Positions 62,948 to 64,000 of a DNA stretch of 64,000 bases are shown here, one piece after another. The stretch is from positions 124,001 through 188,000 of the forward strand of contig JAGVKB010000102.1 in assembly GCA_020050835.1 (NCBI GenBank), written 5' to 3'. The position numbers were made by a program, and so were the translations under genes. Positions within the stretch are counted from its first letter, which is position 1. The number at the start of each line of letters is the position of its first letter. The notes below the pieces were generated by a model that saw only the letters and a program-made list of their open reading frames with translations, did not search any database and was not told the origin of the DNA. Origin of the DNA: Candidatus Obscuribacterales bacterium. GTDB taxonomy: Bacteria; Cyanobacteriota; Vampirovibrionia; Obscuribacterales; Obscuribacteraceae.

Positions 62948-64000
62948 CTACTTTACTTTTCTGTAAATGAAGACGCTCTTGTATTCAGAGCTGTGGAATT
63001 TATTGACGCTTTCAATGGCGATCTTGCGTTGCTTGCTGCTGTTGTTGGCGATCATGTCGTCGCCTACATAGATTGCCGCATGTCCCGGACTGTCGCCGTA
63101 ACGGTGAGCGATGATTACGTCTCCCGGTTGAGCCTGGCTCAGCGATAGCTTCTTGAAGCCGAATCGGCGCAGATCGTTTTCCAATCCTTCGACGGTTGCA
63201 TCCTTGGTCGGCAGATTATCGGCCTTCTTCAGGACCACACTTACAAAGCGTGCGCAGCCTAAAGTTTCCGGAATCGAACTGTCGTAATCTTGAATCGAAT
63301 GACCGACCATCGACTTGATCACCTTGTCTGTGCGTTGCCAGTGGGCGGCGGAAGCTTTGGTGTAAGGTCCGCTTGGTTTGTCGAACTGATCTCTTTTACG
63401 CTCGGGGCTATCTGGCCTGTCCGGTTCGTTGGGCGGCCAGGGAGCATCCTGACCGGTTACATGGTTGTGAGTATACTGGCGACCATCGGGGCCTACCCGC
63501 AGGCTCATGCCTGCTATTTGCGGAGAGCCGCTGTCTGTCTGCATTTCGGTTGGACGAACGCCCTGGCGATTGAGCGCTGGCCCGGACGGCAGTGGCTCAA
63601 CCGGCGGCCAGGGAGCATCTTGCCCGGTTAGGTGATTGTGAGTGTATTGTCGCCCATCCGGACCAATTCTCAGGCTCATGCCGGACAGCGTCGAGCCGCC
63701 GGGTTGTTCCAGGCAACCCGGCGCATAATCGCCTTGGTCGGGCGGCAGAATCGGTTGCTCGGGCGGGGGAGCCTGATTTCGCCAGTTATAGAACGGATTG
63801 GATTGGTTCGGCCCTGATTCCCAGGCAAAGAGCGAATTGTGGCCCATTCCTGGTTGTTGGGGCGACTGCCAGTTGTAAAACGGGGGTCGATTGCCGTTAA
63901 TCATGCCTGGCATATTTGGGTTGTAGAACGGCGATGCGCCGGAATTGCCCTGCCACGGTGCCTGCATGCTGCTGTAGTAGGAATTGAGAAGCTGTTGTTG
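62948..64000 (-). CDS. NlpC/P60-like peptidase with Pro/Gln-rich repeats, 5' end outside window
   Basis: At least 350 codons, open to the right edge; an internal ATG at 63967 has no ribosome site, so the true start probably lies beyond. The N-terminal part is Pro/Asn/Gly/Gln-rich (NPFYNWRNQAPPPEQP). Two near-identical 27-residue units follow, each reading GMSLR-GPDGRQYTHNH-TGQDAPWPP with two differences. The C-terminal 130 residues carry an NlpC/P60 or CHAP-like papain fold: Cys in LGCARFVSVVLKKA and His in SPGHAAIYVGDDMIA, with GDVIIAHRYGD between. Such domains cut peptidoglycan peptides. The repeats may bind wall or partner; the signal peptide, if any, is not visible. Confidence 0.75.
   Translation of the reverse strand, partial: QQQLLNSYYSSMQAPWQGNSGASPFYNPNMPGMINGNRPPFYNWQSPQQPGMGHNSLFAWESGPNQSNPFYNWRNQAPPPEQPILPPDQGDYAPGCLEQPGGSTLSGMSLRIGPDGRQYTHNHLTGQDAPWPPVEPLPSGPALNRQGVRPTEMQTDSGSPQIAGMSLRVGPDGRQYTHNHVTGQDAPWPPNEPDRPDSPERKRDQFDKPSGPYTKASAAHWQRTDKVIKSMVGHSIQDYDSSIPETLGCARFVSVVLKKADNLPTKDATVEGLENDLRRFGFKKLSLSQAQPGDVIIAHRYGDSPGHAAIYVGDDMIANNSSKQRKIAIESVNKFHSSEYKSVFIYRKVK
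63432..63511. repeat. 80-bp direct repeat, copy 1
   Basis: Encodes the second of two peptide units in the NlpC/P60-like gene. It is closely similar to 63603-63682, with scattered substitutions and no indel, mostly at synonymous positions, which points to selection on the peptide. Confidence 0.85.
63603..63682. repeat. 80-bp direct repeat, copy 2
   Basis: Partner of 63432-63511, starting 171 bases further on in the same frame (57 codons). The spacer between the units is Pro/Gly/Arg-rich and not repeated. Confidence 0.85.

Noticed and set aside
1-64000. CRISPR arrays, transposases, prophage or tRNA genes
   Set aside because: No regularly spaced repeats, no transposase or integrase motifs and no cloverleaf-like sequences were found anywhere in the window.

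Overview
The window is a dense bacterial chromosome segment with roughly 50 protein genes, short intergenic gaps, many 4-nt start/stop overlaps and frequent GTG/TTG starts. It contains no insertion sequence, prophage, CRISPR array, rRNA or recognisable tRNA. The gene content points to a non-photosynthetic relative of Cyanobacteria (Melainabacteria/Vampirovibrionia, Obscuribacter-like). The supporting signs are a cyanobacterial/archaeal-type CobT, a RodZ-like gene beside rimO and rluB, many TPR proteins and Ser/Thr kinases, and no photosynthesis genes. This assignment is inference from family knowledge, not a database result.

Layout. 1-7.1 kb (minus strand): the RNA polymerase beta subunit gene rpoB, running off the left edge, is translationally coupled to an upstream secreted TPR protein; an unrecognised gene follows. 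7.5-12.5 kb (plus): a NarL-type regulator, a coupled DUF2993/GerMN envelope pair, and a zinc-knuckle/kinase-like/TPR membrane protein whose catalytic residues are lost. 12.6-23.8 kb: a secreted FG-GAP-like protein, an FMN hydroxy-acid oxidase, rpmE, pyrF, cdaA, lysA, yraN, serS and several unknowns. 23.9-27 kb: two coupled paralogous membrane Ser/Thr kinases with intact HRD motifs. 27-30.4 kb: pdxR-pdxS-pdxT for PLP synthesis. 30.6-37.9 kb: a second TPR pseudokinase, an ArnT-like glycosyltransferase and a 1042-residue coiled-coil protein. 37.9-46.3 kb: a hydrolase, a DAHP synthase, a membrane protein with cobT, a GGDEF protein, an acyl-CoA dehydrogenase and a J-domain protein. 46.3-55.3 kb: rnhB, rbgA, rplS, nrdR, J-domain-related genes, rimO, rodZ-like, rluB and three YtxH/DUF948 genes. 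55.4-64 kb: two tandem membrane-embedded spermidine-synthase-like proteins, coaBC, metG and a repeat-bearing NlpC/P60-like protein cut by the right edge.

How the genes relate. Much is housekeeping: transcription, translation (rpmE, rplS, serS, metG, rimO, rluB, rbgA) and cofactors (PLP, CoA, cobamide). The accessory signalling layer is the most unusual part. Four kinase-fold proteins occur within about 22 kb. The two with TPR tails have lost catalytic residues. The two with N-terminal membrane hairpins keep the HRD catalytic loop. The GGDEF protein has lost its receiver phosphoacceptor but keeps the GGDEF and inhibitory I-site motifs. The leading candidates for something undescribed are the TPR-rpoB coupling, the kinase/pseudokinase set, the tandem spermidine-synthase-like pair and the repeat-bearing NlpC/P60-like protein.
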